Positions 63,241-64,000 of a stretch of DNA of 64,000 bases are shown here, piece by piece. Position 1 is the stretch's first letter. The number at the start of each line of letters is the position of its first letter. This DNA comes from Epichloe hybrida. Its lineage: Eukaryota > Ascomycota > Sordariomycetes > Hypocreales > Clavicipitaceae. A program made the translations under genes and the position numbers. The notes beneath the pieces are model-generated. The model saw only the letters and a list, made by a program, of their open reading frames with translations, made no database searches and was not told the origin of the DNA. The stretch spans positions 1,488,001 to 1,552,000 of the forward strand of contig JAFEKR010000012.1 of assembly GCA_019022495.1 (NCBI GenBank), given 5' to 3'.

Positions 63241-64000
63241 ATGGGTTTTCTAGGGGTGTGTGTCGCAGCTTACGACTACGAGCCACGAGCAGAAGGCGAG
63301 CTAGCTATCACTGAAGGCGACGTACTCTACGTCCTGGAGAAAGGCGATGATGATGGGTGGTGGAAAGCCAAAAAAAAGGCTGGAGCTGAAGATGAAGATG
63401 AGCCTGTCGGCTTAGTGCCAAACAATTATGTCGAGGAGGTATGTCCATATCAATCGGTTTTTTCTTTTGCGTCTATCCTTGTACTTATTCCATGCTCTCA
63501 ATTTTAGGCCCCAGTCGTGAACCATGCGCGTGCGATCTACGAGTACACTCGTCAAACAGATGAAGAGCTCTCATTTCCCGAGGAGGTCGTTCTACAGGTT
63601 TACGACACTTCAGACCCTGACTGGATACTTGTTGGACTTGATGGCGAATACGGATTTGTTCCTGCTAACTACATTGACCTGGACGAGCCAGCCAGATCTC
63701 AAGGCTCCCCAGCTACTCCTCCCGCATTACCCGTACGCCCACAGTCCATGGTTGCCCCGGATGTTTTGCGGAAAAAGTCAGTGTCATCTCCATCAACTTC
63801 TGCCGCCGGCCGAACAGGTACTCTGCATGATAGTCCAAGAACATCAGTGGAGGCCTCATCCCCATCACCTCCCTCCCAAGCTGTGAGACCGGGCACAGAA
63901 AGTAGCGAGCCGCCGGGATTCGACAATGATCACGACAATGAACCCCAATCCCCGGCACTACCAAATCGATCCCGACCGAAAGTCTTAGCTCGCGAGACGC
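63241..64000 (+). CDS. SLA1: SLA1, actin cytoskeleton-regulatory/endocytic adaptor (5' part)
   Basis: Sla1 links clathrin-coat cargo to actin assembly at endocytic sites. In yeast its first two SH3 domains bind and restrain the WASP homologue Las17. Exon 1 is 63241-63438 and exon 2 opens at 63508 and runs past the window end; the intron is 69 nt (GTATGT..TTTTAG). About 230 residues are visible. SH3-1 is residues 5-66, with AAYDYEP, WWKAK and GLVPNNYVEE. SH3-2 is residues 67-130, with RAIYEYTRQTDEELSF, DPDWILVGLDGEYGFVPANYID. A Pro/Ser-rich linker follows. The start MGFLG matches the family N-terminus. The remaining SH3, SHD1 and C-terminal repeats would lie beyond the window. Confidence 0.93.

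Overview
The window is from the nuclear genome of a filamentous ascomycete (Pezizomycotina). The evidence is short introns with GTRNGT donors, CTRAC-type branch points and YAG acceptors, and four ordinary housekeeping genes. It also holds a ~50 kb AT-rich block of transposons degraded by C-to-T/G-to-A mutation in the style of repeat-induced point mutation (RIP): TpA is abundant, catalytic codons are altered and stop codons are everywhere. I cannot name the species.

Layout. 1-~2150: AT-rich repeat debris. ~2150-5215: a GC-balanced island with one gene on +, the PP2A B-type regulatory subunit (CDC55 type, six exons). ~5216-6295: AT-rich remnants, including a solo LTR with an unusual A-B-A'-B' inverted-repeat layout. 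6300-56806: one LTR element whose two 225-bp LTRs and ATATA target duplication are now 50 kb apart, because nested insertions filled it. Inside are two tail-to-tail Tad1-like LINEs (LINE1 +, 7038-20417, 13-bp target duplication; LINE2 -, about 33812-55919). Also inside are four datable Copia insertions: 11716-18517, 20968-30723, 37511-44161 and 50765-55681, each with a 5-bp target duplication. The rest is a truncated Copia (46510-50682), two non-autonomous hAT-like elements with exact 8-bp target duplications, a 350-bp inverted-repeat MITE-like element and copies of a ~0.77 kb repeat. 56807-64000: gene-rich DNA, all on +: a YEA4/SLC35B4-type UDP-N-acetylglucosamine transporter (four exons), AMP deaminase (AMD1 type; one apparent single-base frameshift in an A6 run) and the 5' part of SLA1 (two SH3 domains, cut by the window end).

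The four genes are not an operon or pathway cluster. They act in phosphatase control of the cell cycle and morphogenesis, nucleotide-sugar supply for chitin and glycans, purine nucleotide balance, and actin-based endocytosis. I found no convincing protein-coding host gene within the AT-rich block. All exon and repeat boundaries were worked out by eye from splice motifs and repeat alignment.
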